NCBI GenBank assembly: GCA_009702305.1
Contig: WLIH01000189.1
Span: forward strand, 1-6,005
DNA: 6,005 nucleotides
Reading direction: 5' to 3'
From: Actinomycetota bacterium
Lineage (GTDB): Bacteria > Actinomycetota > Actinomycetes > Propionibacteriales > Nocardioidaceae
How positions within the stretch are numbered: position 1 is the first letter of the stretch; every line of letters starts with the position of its first letter. Positions 1 to 5,290 of the stretch are shown here, one piece after another. The translations under genes were made by a program, and so were the position numbers. A model generated the notes under the pieces. It was not told the DNA's origin and searched no databases. It worked only from the letters and a program-made list of their open reading frames with translations.

Positions 1-521
1 AACTCGCCTGGACGATCGCCCCGCAGGCGCTCGTCGGGCTCGGGCTGGGACTCACCGTCGACCAGCTCACCTCGCAGGCGATGCACCTGCGTGAGCCCCT
101 GGCCCGGCACGCGGCCTGGACGATCGCGGCCCGCCACCTCGGGGTGGTCGTCGGCCTCGCCATCCTCACGCCGGTCTTCACCGCCGACCTGCTCGACGCC
201 CAGGTCCCGGCCCAGGAGGCGATCACCTCGCTGGTGCTCGATGCGCCGCTGCTGCCCGAGGACAAGATCGCGGTCGCTCGCGCGCTCGGTGACGAGCTCG
301 CGGGTCAGGAGGGCAAGGTGCCCGACCTGGGGGCGGCGTTCGACCGCCTGGCGCTGGAGCCGTCCGAGCGCCCGGCCGCGACCGCGTTGGAGCGCGACCT
401 CACCGCCCAGCTGGAGCGAGCCGCCACCCGAGCCTTCCGTGACTCGTTCCTGGTGGGCGCAGGGCTCGCGCTGCTGGCCCTGGTCGTCGTCGTCGCGCCC
501 GGCACCCGGAGGCACGCATGA
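1..521 (+). CDS. MFS drug/solute exporter, DHA2-like, 3' end only
   Basis: This is the C-terminal part of an integral membrane transporter. The frame is open to the left edge (first full codon at base 3), so the start and most helices lie outside the window; 172 codons are visible. Hydrophobic segments are seen around visible residues 3-20 (with the motif APQALVGLGLGLT), 36-60 (the AARHLGVVVGLAILTPVF helix) and 147-165, ending in a short basic tail. Between the last two helices is a roughly 85-residue hydrophilic, acidic, helix-prone stretch. It is longer than the loop usually found between the final helices of DHA2/EmrB-type transporters and is probably extracytoplasmic. The helix style and the ARHLG...LTPVF motif fit a 14-helix MFS exporter; the substrate cannot be read. 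The stop overlaps the next start as ATGA, so the two genes are likely co-translated. The family call comes from recognising only the C-terminus and is moderate. Confidence 0.65.
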   Translation, partial: LAWTIAPQALVGLGLGLTVDQLTSQAMHLREPLARHAAWTIAARHLGVVVGLAILTPVFTADLLDAQVPAQEAITSLVLDAPLLPEDKIAVARALGDELAGQEGKVPDLGAAFDRLALEPSERPAATALERDLTAQLERAATRAFRDSFLVGAGLALLALVVVVAPGTRRHA

Positions 522-1141
522 GCCGCCTGGTCCAGGTCGCGACGATGCCCGCAGCTGCGGTGCTGGCCGTCGGCGCGGTGCTCGGCGTCCAGCTCGCGCA
601 CGGCGGCGGGAGCTTCGAGCCGCTGCGTCCGGCGGACGCCTGCGCCGCGCGCGTGGTCACCTCGCGGGCCGACGGCATCGACGCGCTCACCGAGCGCCTG
701 GTGCTCATCGGCCTCGACGATGCCGCCTGCCGCCTGGGCATCAGCCGCGAGGCATTGACCCTGGAGCTGGCTCAGCCCGGCGCCCGCACCGAGGCCCGGA
801 GCAACGCGCTGGTCGATGCCGTGGGCGCCGGCCTGCGCGCGGCCGTCGTCCGCATGCAGGACGACGGCACCCTGCCGCCCGCCTCCGGGCTGGTCGACGA
901 GGCCCTCGACTCCGCCGACCTCAACGGCTTCGTCGAGGCGGCGATCCGCGCCGTCCCGGACTCCCTGGTCGACGCCGCCCTGAAGACCGACGACGTGCTC
1001 CTGCGCGCGATCGACGAGCTCGACCTGCGCACCCTGCTCAGCGACCTCGACGACGAGGATGCCCTCGACGCCCAGGTCGAGGAGGCGATCACGCAGGCGG
1101 TCAAGGACTCCCTCGCCGATCGCCTCCGCGACCTGCTCTGA
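518..1141 (+). CDS. hypothetical membrane-anchored/exported protein, coupled to the exporter
   Basis: I do not recognise the family. The product is 207 aa. The start is set by a GGAGG at 508-512, 5 nt before ATG 518, and by the ATGA overlap with the transporter gene. Residues 4-27 are hydrophobic and alanine/valine-rich after a single Arg, so they are a signal anchor or signal peptide; no lipobox cysteine follows. The remainder (30-207) is strongly acidic and predicted mostly helical, with two cysteines (42 and 71) that could form a disulfide outside the membrane. The C-terminal half is a run of amphipathic segments ending in DSLADRLRDLL. Its motif DAQVEEAIT (184-192) resembles DAQVPAQEAIT in the extracytoplasmic loop of the transporter. 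This may hint at related helical modules, or may only be compositional. Tight coupling suggests it is an accessory partner of that exporter; this is inference. Confidence 0.8.
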   Translation: MSRLVQVATMPAAAVLAVGAVLGVQLAHGGGSFEPLRPADACAARVVTSRADGIDALTERLVLIGLDDAACRLGISREALTLELAQPGARTEARSNALVDAVGAGLRAAVVRMQDDGTLPPASGLVDEALDSADLNGFVEAAIRAVPDSLVDAALKTDDVLLRAIDELDLRTLLSDLDDEDALDAQVEEAITQAVKDSLADRLRDLL

Positions 1142-1158
1142 CGTCGCCCGGAACGACA

Positions 1159-1191
1159 GGACCGCAGCGCCGGCGAGCTGGCCTGCGGTCC
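1159..1191. terminator. hairpin terminator between the exporter operon and tRNA-Arg
   Basis: GGACCGCAG (1159-1167) and CTGCGGTCC (1183-1191) form a perfect 9-bp stem. It can be extended inward by GCC/GGC past a bulged C. The hairpin lies 17 nt after the stop at 1141 and 9 nt beyond the 3' end of the minus-strand tRNA, so it can end transcripts from both sides. No T-run follows on either strand, as is common for actinobacterial terminators. Confidence 0.7.
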
Positions 1192-1200
1192 CGGGTCCTG

Positions 1201-1273
1201 CGCGCCTGTAGGGATTCGAACCCCAAACCTTCTGATCCGTAGTCAGATGCTCTATCCGTTGAGCTACAGGCGC
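1201..1273 (-). tRNA. tRNA-Arg (anticodon ACG)
   Basis: The reverse complement folds into a complete 73-nt cloverleaf. It has acceptor GCGCCTG/CAGGCGC, D-arm GCTC/GAGC, anticodon stem TCTGA/TCAGA around loop CTACGGA, a 5-nt variable loop, T-stem TGGGG/CCCTA with one G-U pair, and T-loop TTCGAAT. The anticodon is ACG. The A at position 34 is expected to be deaminated to inosine by TadA so that the tRNA reads CGU, CGC and CGA. The discriminator base is G (complement of 1201) and CCA is not encoded. It is transcribed against the upstream operon and divergently from pckG. Confidence 0.97.
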
Positions 1274-1314
1274 CCGTCGTGCGGTCCGGGCCAGGCCCGG
1301 CGAACGACTGGTCG

Positions 1315-1344
1315 AGGATAGCGGACCTCGCGGGCCAGACCGAA
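1315..1344 (-). promoter_or_regulatory. candidate sigma-70-type promoter of tRNA-Arg
   Basis: On the minus strand, TATCCT (complement of 1315-1320) fits the TAnnnT -10 consensus. An 18-nt spacer separates it from TTCGGT (complement of 1339-1344), a weak -35. The predicted start near 1308 would give a leader of about 35 nt before the tRNA 5' end at 1273. This rests on consensus matching only. Confidence 0.4.
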
Positions 1345-1398
1345 TTCGCACCGGCCCGACGGCCGTCCGCAGCCCCGTGTGACCTGGGCCACCAGGCG

Positions 1399-1427
1399 TT
1401 GAACGATCCAATAGGAGCCAGTGTTAG
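1399..1427 (+). promoter_or_regulatory. possible pckG promoter
   Basis: TTGAAC (1399-1404, matching TTGA of the -35 consensus) is followed after exactly 17 nt by TGTTAG (1422-1427), a poor -10. An alternative -10, TACATT (1435-1440), fits TAnnnT better but has no paired -35. Both sit in the only AT-richer patch upstream of pckG. Either would leave a leader of roughly 175-185 nt. The exact element is uncertain. Confidence 0.3.
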
Positions 1428-1551
1428 ACGCCCGTACATTCATTTCATCCTGGCCCGTAGTGGATCCCCATCCGGGTCCGGGAGCCCACCAGAAGTCGCC
1501 GACAACGATGCCGCGCGATCCAGCAACTCCACGACACACCGTCGATACGCT

Positions 1552-1601
1552 CGACGGCCGTCGGCGCCTTCTCCCGCGAGAGGCGACCGGCGCGAATGCG
1601 C
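1552..1601 (+). promoter_or_regulatory. hairpin-rich 5' leader of pckG
   Basis: Three short dyads lie just before the pckG ribosome binding site. They are the palindrome CGACGGCCGTCG (1552-1563); a stem of CGCC-T-TCTC (1565-1573) with GAGAGGCG (1578-1585) around loop CCGC, one T bulged; and GCGC-GAAT-GCGC (1590-1601), ending 1 nt before the purine-rich AGAGGGA. They could tune translation or mRNA stability. They may also be the background expected in GC-rich DNA. No known riboswitch class is recognisable. Confidence 0.3.
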
Positions 1602-1618
1602 GAGAGGGAACACCGCAG

Positions 1619-3439
1619 ATGACCGCCGACACGCAGGCACCCACCCAAGCCCCCACGACCCACCAGGGCATCCTCGACTTCGTCCACGAGGTCGCAGCGA
1701 TGACCAAGCCCGACCGCATCTACTGGTGCACCGGCTCCGACGAGGAGTGGACGGAGCTGACCCAGGCACTGGTCTCCACCGGGACGTTCACCCAGCTGAA
1801 CCCCGCCATCAAGCCGAACTCGTTCTACGCGGCCTCCGACCCCATCGACGTGGCGCGCGTCGAGGACCGCACCTACATCTGCTCGGTCGACGAGAAGGAC
1901 TGCGGGCCCACCAACAACTGGATGGACCCCGAGCAGATGAAGACCCTGATGCGGGGTCTCTACGACGGCTGCATGCAGGGCCGCACCATGTACGTCATCC
2001 CCTTCGTGATGGGCCACCTCGAGGCCGAGCACCCGATGTTCGGCATCGAGCTCACCGACTCGGCCTACGTCACCGCCTCGATGCGCGTCATGTCCCGCAT
2101 GGGCTCGCACGTGCTGGCCAAGATGGAGGAGCTCGACGCGCCGTTCGTCCAGGCCGTGCACTCCGTCGGCCACCCGCTCGCCGAGGGCCAGGCCGACGTG
2201 CGGTGGCCCTGCAACGACACGAAGTACATCGTGCAGTTCCCCGAGGAGCGCGCGATCTGGTCCTTCGGCTCCGGCTACGGCGGCAACGCGCTGCTCGGCA
2301 AGAAGTGCTACGCGCTGCGCATCGCCAGCGTGATGGCGCGCGACGAGGGCTGGCTGGCCGAGCACATGCTCATCCTCAAGCTCACGAGCCCGGCCGGCGT
2401 GACGAAGTACGTCGCCGCGGCCTTCCCGAGCGCCTGCGGCAAGACCAACCTCGCGATGCTCAAGCCCACCATCCCGGGCTGGAAGGTCGAAGCCATCGGC
2501 GACGACATCGCCTGGATGCGCATCGGCGAGGACGGCCGCCTGTGGGCGGTCAACCCGGAGTTCGGCTTCTTCGGCGTCGCCCCCGGCACCAACGAGCACA
2601 CCAACCCCCACGCGATGGCGACCATCAACAAGGGCAACTCGGTCTTCACCAACGTCGCGCTCACCGAGGACGGCGACGTCTGGTGGGAGGGCCTGGAGAA
2701 CCCGCCCGCCAAGGCGACGTCCTGGAAGGGTGAGGCGTGGACGCCGGAGAGCGACATCGAGTCGAGCCACCCCAACAGCCGCTACTGCACGCCGATCAAG
2801 CAGTGCGACATCCTCGCGCCGGAGTTCGACGACCCCCGCGGCGTGCCGATCGACGCGATCCTCTTCGGCGGCCGTCGCAAGACCACCGTCCCGCTCGTCT
2901 TCGAGGCCCGTGACTGGACCCACGGCACGTTCCTCGGCGCGACCCTCTCGTCGGAGACCACCGCCGCCGCCGTCGGCGCCGTCGGCGTCGTGCGTCGTGA
3001 CCCGATGGCGATGCTGCCCTTCATCGGCTACAACGCCGGCGACTACTTCAGCCACTGGATCAACGTCGGCAAGGACAACGACGCCGCCAAGCTGCCCAAG
3101 ATCTTCTACGTCAACTGGTTCCGCCGAGACGACGAAGGGGGCTTCCTGTGGCCCGGCTTCGGCGAGAACTCCCGCGTCCTCAAGTGGGTCGTGGAGCGCA
3201 TCGACGGTCAGGCCGCAGCGGTCGAGACCCCGATCGGCCACGTGCCGGCGCCCGGCTCCCTCGACGTCGACGGCCTCGACATGACGCCCGACGCCCTGGC
3301 CGCCGCGCTCGCGGTCGACACCGACGAGTGGCTCGCAGAGCTGCCCCAGATCCAGGAGTGGTTCGAGAAGTTCGGCGACGACCTGCCGGCCGTCCTGTGG
3401 ACCGAGCTCGACGGTCTCAAGGCCCGCCTCGGCGGCTGA
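1619..3439 (+). CDS. pckG: phosphoenolpyruvate carboxykinase, GTP-dependent
   Basis: This cytosolic enzyme interconverts oxaloacetate + GTP and PEP + GDP + CO2, the entry step of gluconeogenesis and, in some actinobacteria, a PEP/oxaloacetate node in both directions. The product is 606 aa, the normal length for the actinobacterial enzyme. Catalytic parts are intact: TNNW (98-101); Lys228-Lys229 and His249 (WLAEHMLI) with Asp296 (GDDIAWM) as Mn ligands; the P-loop FPSACGKTN with the reactive Cys273 and Lys275; substrate arginines in NSRY (Arg388) and FGGRR (419-420). The guanine pocket of three Phe (501, 509, 514) and Asn517 in GFGEN distinguishes it from ATP-type PEPCK. The start chosen is ATG 1619, with AGAGGGA at 1603-1609; upstream in-frame starts at 1421 and 1508 would add residues not typical of the family. 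The gene is monocistronic, closed by a strong hairpin 20 nt after the stop. Confidence 0.97.
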   Translation: MTADTQAPTQAPTTHQGILDFVHEVAAMTKPDRIYWCTGSDEEWTELTQALVSTGTFTQLNPAIKPNSFYAASDPIDVARVEDRTYICSVDEKDCGPTNNWMDPEQMKTLMRGLYDGCMQGRTMYVIPFVMGHLEAEHPMFGIELTDSAYVTASMRVMSRMGSHVLAKMEELDAPFVQAVHSVGHPLAEGQADVRWPCNDTKYIVQFPEERAIWSFGSGYGGNALLGKKCYALRIASVMARDEGWLAEHMLILKLTSPAGVTKYVAAAFPSACGKTNLAMLKPTIPGWKVEAIGDDIAWMRIGEDGRLWAVNPEFGFFGVAPGTNEHTNPHAMATINKGNSVFTNVALTEDGDVWWEGLENPPAKATSWKGEAWTPESDIESSHPNSRYCTPIKQCDILAPEFDDPRGVPIDAILFGGRRKTTVPLVFEARDWTHGTFLGATLSSETTAAAVGAVGVVRRDPMAMLPFIGYNAGDYFSHWINVGKDNDAAKLPKIFYVNWFRRDDEGGFLWPGFGENSRVLKWVVERIDGQAAAVETPIGHVPAPGSLDVDGLDMTPDALAAALAVDTDEWLAELPQIQEWFEKFGDDLPAVLWTELDGLKARLGG

Positions 3440-3459
3440 TCCGCCACCAGCGACACCCT

Positions 3460-3499
3460 CCGACGGACCTCGTCCCCCAGCCGGGACGGGGTCCGTCGG
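3460..3499 (+). terminator. pckG terminator hairpin
   Basis: Arms 3460-3476 and 3483-3499 pair along 17 bp with a single T-G wobble (3470/3489) around the 6-nt loop CCAGCC. The hairpin begins 20 nt after the pckG stop. No T-run follows, so it is an I-shaped terminator. It separates pckG from the downstream regulator gene. Confidence 0.88.
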
Positions 3500-3561
3500 C
3501 GTAGCGGGGCCGTGTGGTTGGATCGCAGCACTCGGGAGGGACGACGAGCGAGAGGAGTGGC

Positions 3562-4575
3562 GTGGCGACGTACGGACCCGACCAGCGCGCACTCTTCGAG
3601 TCCCGCTCCAGCGCCCTCTACGAAGAGCTGGTCAGCGCCGGCTCCTTCGCCCTGACCGACGAGCGGCTGCAGGACGGCGCCGAGCTGCGACCGGCCTTCG
3701 ACCTGCTCGTCGACCTCGGGCTGGTCGTGCTCGACCCGGAGGGCGAGCACTGGGTGGCCGAGGACCCCTCCAGCATCCAGGGCCGGATCGTGGCGCCGCT
3801 GAGCCAGGAGGGCACCCGCCTGCTCGACGAGTCGACGCAGTGGGCCAAGGCCTTCGGCAGCCTGAGCCAGGCCTGGCGCCGCTCCCCTGCGGCGACCGAC
3901 CGCGGACCGATCGCCTACCTGCGCGATGCGGCGATCGGGCCCTACCTCAACGCCCTGGTCGCCGACGTCGAGGAGGAGCTGCTCACCGCTCAGCCCCAGA
4001 CCGGCCGCGACGCCGCGAGCCTGGCCGCCGCGGCCCTGCGCGACACCGCAGCGCTCGAGCGCGGAGTCAGGATGCGCACCCTCTACCAGCACAGCGCCCG
4101 CCGCAGCTCGGTCACGCACACCTACGTCGCCGCGGTCACCGCCCGCGGAGCCGAGGTGCGCACGCTCGACGAGTTCTTCAACCGGATGATCGTCGTCGAC
4201 CGCCGGGTCGCGGTGATCCCGGCCGGTGACGACCTCCGGGTCGCGGTCGCCGTGCGCGAGCCGTCGGTGGTGGCCTACCTGGTCGACGTCTTCGAGCGCG
4301 CGTGGGAGCGCGGGCGGCCGTACACCAACAAGGACACCTCGATGATGCGCGACATCGCCGTGGAGCAGCGGGCGATGACGATCCGGATGCTGATCGAGGG
4401 GCACGCCGATCCGCAGAGCGCCAAGCGCCTGGGCGTCAGCCCCCGCACGTACGCCGGCTACGTCGCCGACCTCAAAGAGGAGTACGAGGCCGAGACCCGC
4501 TTCCAGCTGGGCTACGTCATGGGCCAGCGCGGCGTCTCCGGCACCGAGCGCACCACCGACACCCCGACCGACTGA
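3562..4575 (+). CDS. TrmB/LuxR-like helix-turn-helix transcriptional regulator
   Basis: This is a probable cytosolic DNA-binding regulator of 337 aa. Residues about 10-70 look like a winged-helix/TrmB-type N-terminal domain (LYEELVSAG...LVDLGLVVLDPEGEHWVAED). Residues about 75-160 are helical. Residues about 165-250 (RTLYQHSARR...VRTLDEFFNRMIVVDRRVAVIP) resemble the phospholipase-D-like sensor fold of TrmB-type proteins, without an HKD catalytic motif. Residues about 265-305 form a LuxR-type HTH (MLIEGHADPQSAKRLGVSPRTYAGYVADL). The start is GTG 3562, with GAGGAG at 3552-3557 only 4 nt upstream. A GTG at 3514 is in frame, but it lies almost at the foot of the pckG terminator and would add 16 residues of doubtful coding character. 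The gene lies downstream of pckG but behind its terminator, so it probably has its own promoter. The target and ligand are unknown. A 12-bp repeat starts at the 3' end, and the tail TERTTDTPTD looks repeat-derived. Confidence 0.8.
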   Translation: MATYGPDQRALFESRSSALYEELVSAGSFALTDERLQDGAELRPAFDLLVDLGLVVLDPEGEHWVAEDPSSIQGRIVAPLSQEGTRLLDESTQWAKAFGSLSQAWRRSPAATDRGPIAYLRDAAIGPYLNALVADVEEELLTAQPQTGRDAASLAAAALRDTAALERGVRMRTLYQHSARRSSVTHTYVAAVTARGAEVRTLDEFFNRMIVVDRRVAVIPAGDDLRVAVAVREPSVVAYLVDVFERAWERGRPYTNKDTSMMRDIAVEQRAMTIRMLIEGHADPQSAKRLGVSPRTYAGYVADLKEEYEAETRFQLGYVMGQRGVSGTERTTDTPTD

Positions 4576-4576
4576 C

Positions 4577-4660
4577 CAGCCGACTGAGCACCCGACCGGG
4601 CAGCCGACCGGGCAGCCGACCGAGCAGCCGACCGAGCACCCGACCGGGCAGCCGACGACG
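4577..4660 (+). repeat. 12-bp tandem repeat, about 7 units, directly after the regulator gene
   Basis: The unit consensus is CAGCCGACCGRG. Consecutive units are CAGCCGACTGAG (4577), CACCCGACCGGG (4589), CAGCCGACCGGG (4601), CAGCCGACCGAG (4613), the same again (4625), CACCCGACCGGG (4637) and a degenerate CAGCCGACGACG (4649-4660). Units 2 and 6 are identical, as are units 4 and 5. This suggests duplication of blocks, not only single units. A degenerate unit at 4565-4576 overlaps the stop codon of the regulator gene. The unit length is a multiple of three, so the array keeps one reading frame. No function is known. Confidence 0.93.
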
Positions 4661-4672
4661 GCCCGGACGCAT

Positions 4673-4704
4673 CGAGGGCAGCGACCGCGTGGTCGCTGCC
4701 CTCG
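4673..4704. terminator. perfect 14-bp hairpin terminator
   Basis: CGAGGGCAGCGACC (4673-4686) and GGTCGCTGCCCTCG (4691-4704) pair perfectly around the 4-nt loop GCGT. It is placed about 100 nt after the regulator stop, just beyond the tandem repeat. It is also 127 nt downstream of the minus-strand peptide gene, so it could serve both converging genes. There is no T-run on either side. Confidence 0.85.
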
Positions 4705-4830
4705 TGGAGAAGACGGATCCGACGGATCGGATCTGGGATCCGAGCACCTGGGGGGTGAGCTCGCTCCACGCCTTCCCTGTCGCGAGCCGCCGAGCGTGTC
4801 GGGCGGCCGCGCGTCACTGCCTCCTGCGTG
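4705..4830. other. gene-free stretch between convergent genes
   Basis: No gene is seen. The stretch holds four copies of GGATC within 27 bp (4715-4741); the outer two form a 7-bp inverted repeat, CGGATCC (4714-4720) with GGATCCG (4736-4742). There is also a weak GCTCGC/GCGAGC dyad (4759-4764 and 4782-4787) that could help terminate the minus-strand peptide transcript. Confidence 0.5.
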
Positions 4831-4962
4831 TTACTTCCTGCTGCCGCAGTAGCCGCCGCAGCCCCAACTGGTGTCGGCCTGCGCCGGCGCACCGATGCTG
4901 ACGAGGCCGGCGGTCATCGCGGTCGCCGCGACGAGGAGAGTCATCTTGCGCACGTGCTTCAT
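4831..4962 (-). CDS. small secreted Cys-containing peptide precursor (43 aa)
   Basis: This short gene is read on the minus strand from ATG at 4962-4960 to TAA at 4833-4831. A clear AGGAG lies 9 nt before the start. The product begins MKHVRKMTLL and has a textbook Sec signal peptide: basic n-region (Lys2, His3, Arg5, Lys6), hydrophobic core about 8-22, and a c-region ending APAQA. Predicted cleavage after Ala29 leaves a 14-residue mature peptide, DTSWGCGGYCGSRK. Its cysteines 35 and 39 (C-GGY-C) could form a small disulfide ring, and the C-terminus is basic. I recognise no family. A signal, a surface-active or antimicrobial peptide, or a metal-binding peptide are all possible. It sits downstream of the tRNA-Ser terminator and converges on the regulator gene, with its own upstream structure. 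The good ribosome binding site plus signal peptide argue for a real gene despite its length; codon evidence is thin. Confidence 0.72.
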   Translation of the reverse strand: MKHVRKMTLLVAATAMTAGLVSIGAPAQADTSWGCGGYCGSRK

Positions 4963-4985
4963 GTGTCTTCACTCCTGACAAGGGA

Positions 4986-5005
4986 CCCACGGAAAGGTCC
5001 GTGGG
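4986..5005 (-). promoter_or_regulatory. hairpin in the 5' leader of the small peptide gene
   Basis: CCCACGGA and TCCGTGGG form a perfect 8-bp stem with a 4-nt loop. It ends 23 nt before the peptide's ATG, about 9 nt upstream of its AGGAG. Read as minus-strand RNA, the stem lies directly ahead of the ribosome binding site. It may be a leader hairpin affecting stability or translation, a DNA operator, or a second terminator blocking read-through from tRNA-Ser. Confidence 0.5.
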
Positions 5006-5042
5006 AGCAGTGTCGGTGCACTACCCACCGGGTGTCGCCACC

Positions 5043-5077
5043 AAACCTGGGCCACCTTCGTGCATTGCACAAACCTG
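5043..5077. promoter_or_regulatory. operator-like palindrome between direct repeats
   Basis: GTGCA-T-TGCAC (5060-5070) is a perfect 11-bp palindrome with a single central base. It is flanked by two copies of AAACCTG (5043-5049 and 5071-5077), 28 bp apart. The patch is less GC-rich than its surroundings and lies about 100 bp upstream of the peptide start, where a promoter for that gene would be expected. No confident -35/-10 pair was found. A binding site for an unknown regulator is an inference. Confidence 0.35.
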
Positions 5078-5100
5078 CAACCGGGCTCGGCCCTGACGCA

Positions 5101-5140
5101 GCTCGGCCCCCTGCGGCTGGTGAGCCGGAGGGGGCCGAGC
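5101..5140 (-). terminator. tRNA-Ser terminator hairpin
   Basis: GCTCGGCCCCCT (5101-5112) and AGGGGGCCGAGC (5129-5140) pair over 12 bp. After a G-G mismatch (5113/5128), CGGCT/AGCCG adds 5 bp around loop GGTG. The hairpin starts 6 nt beyond the tRNA 3' end in the direction of transcription and insulates the peptide gene from tRNA read-through. There is no T-run. A second GCTCGGCCC copy at 5085-5093 could compete for the same pairing arm. Confidence 0.88.
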
Positions 5141-5146
5141 GGGCGG

Positions 5147-5237
5147 CGGAGGCGGCGGGATTTGAACCCGCGAGAGGGTTGTAGCCCTCAACCCGCTTAG
5201 CAGGCGGGCGCCATAGACCGGACTAGGCGACGCCTCC
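5147..5237 (-). tRNA. tRNA-Ser (anticodon GCT)
   Basis: The reverse complement folds as a 91-nt class II tRNA. It has acceptor GGAGGCG/CGCCTCC, D-arm GCC/GGC, anticodon stem CCCGC/GCGGG with loop CTGCTAA, a long variable arm built on GAGGG/CCCTC, and T-arm GCGGG/CCCGC with loop TTCAAAT. The anticodon GCT reads AGC and AGU. The discriminator is G and CCA is not encoded. The long variable arm is the identity element expected of tRNA-Ser. Confidence 0.97.
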
Positions 5238-5244
5238 GCGGAGA

Positions 5245-5275
5245 AGGTTACAAGGAGCTCCCGGTCGGCGACCAA
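5245..5275 (-). promoter_or_regulatory. candidate promoter of tRNA-Ser
   Basis: On the minus strand, TAACCT (complement of 5245-5250) fits the TAnnnT -10 consensus. TTGGTC (complement of 5270-5275) is a partial -35, with a rather long 19-nt spacer. The predicted start would be about 1 nt before the tRNA 5' end at 5237. The -35 is only 15 nt past the stop of the membrane-protein gene, so the tRNA can be transcribed on its own. Confidence 0.4.
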
Positions 5276-5290
5276 TCAGGCCGGATCGGC

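Larger units (their letters stand above)
1274..1618. other. 345-bp intergenic region between tRNA-Arg and pckG
   Basis: No convincing gene lies here. The left part holds the minus-strand tRNA promoter and a small CCGGG/CCCGG inverted repeat (1286-1300). Bases about 1399-1450 are clearly poorer in GC than the surroundings and probably contain the pckG promoter. The last 60 bases before the start codon are rich in short hairpins. An in-frame ATG at 1508 and GTG at 1421 could extend pckG upstream. Neither has a good ribosome binding site, and the extra residues are low-complexity and Arg/Pro/Thr-rich, unlike the PEPCK fold, so I treat this as untranslated leader. Confidence 0.6.

Noticed and set aside
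305..1411. 368-codon minus-strand frame across the first operon and through tRNA-Arg
   Set aside because: It reads straight through a complete tRNA gene and opposite two coupled genes, so it is not a credible protein.
1552..1601. A known riboswitch ahead of pckG
   Set aside because: Only short GC-rich dyads are present, with no conserved core of any riboswitch class that I can recognise.
1279..2733. 484-codon plus-strand frame overlapping the pckG leader and its first half
   Set aside because: It is a +1-type shadow of pckG with Arg/Pro/His-rich composition and no ribosome binding site.
1445..3592. 715-codon open frame on the minus strand opposite pckG
   Set aside because: It lies entirely antisense to a gene with all PEPCK motifs. 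Its product is a low-complexity Val/Asp/Gly/Arg sequence typical of antisense frames kept open by high GC.
4577..4660. 12-bp array as a CRISPR or replication-origin iteron array
   Set aside because: The units are contiguous with no spacers, very GC-rich and beside no cas or rep gene. They look like a simple minisatellite.
4512..4892. Minus-strand frame with Ala-Arg-Ser repeats across the array
   Set aside because: It overlaps the 3' half of the peptide gene and the regulator's end in other frames, with no ribosome binding site. It is another reflection of the repeat.
4302..4901. Plus-strand frame coding Ser-Arg-Pro repeats across the 12-bp array
   Set aside because: It starts inside the regulator gene in another frame and runs through a strong terminator. 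The repeat peptide only mirrors the DNA repeat, and there is no start signal.
1201..5237. tRNA-Arg and tRNA-Ser as attachment sites bounding an integrated element
   Set aside because: No integrase, no duplicated tRNA 3' end and no phage or plasmid genes are visible. The DNA between them includes a core metabolic gene of matching composition.
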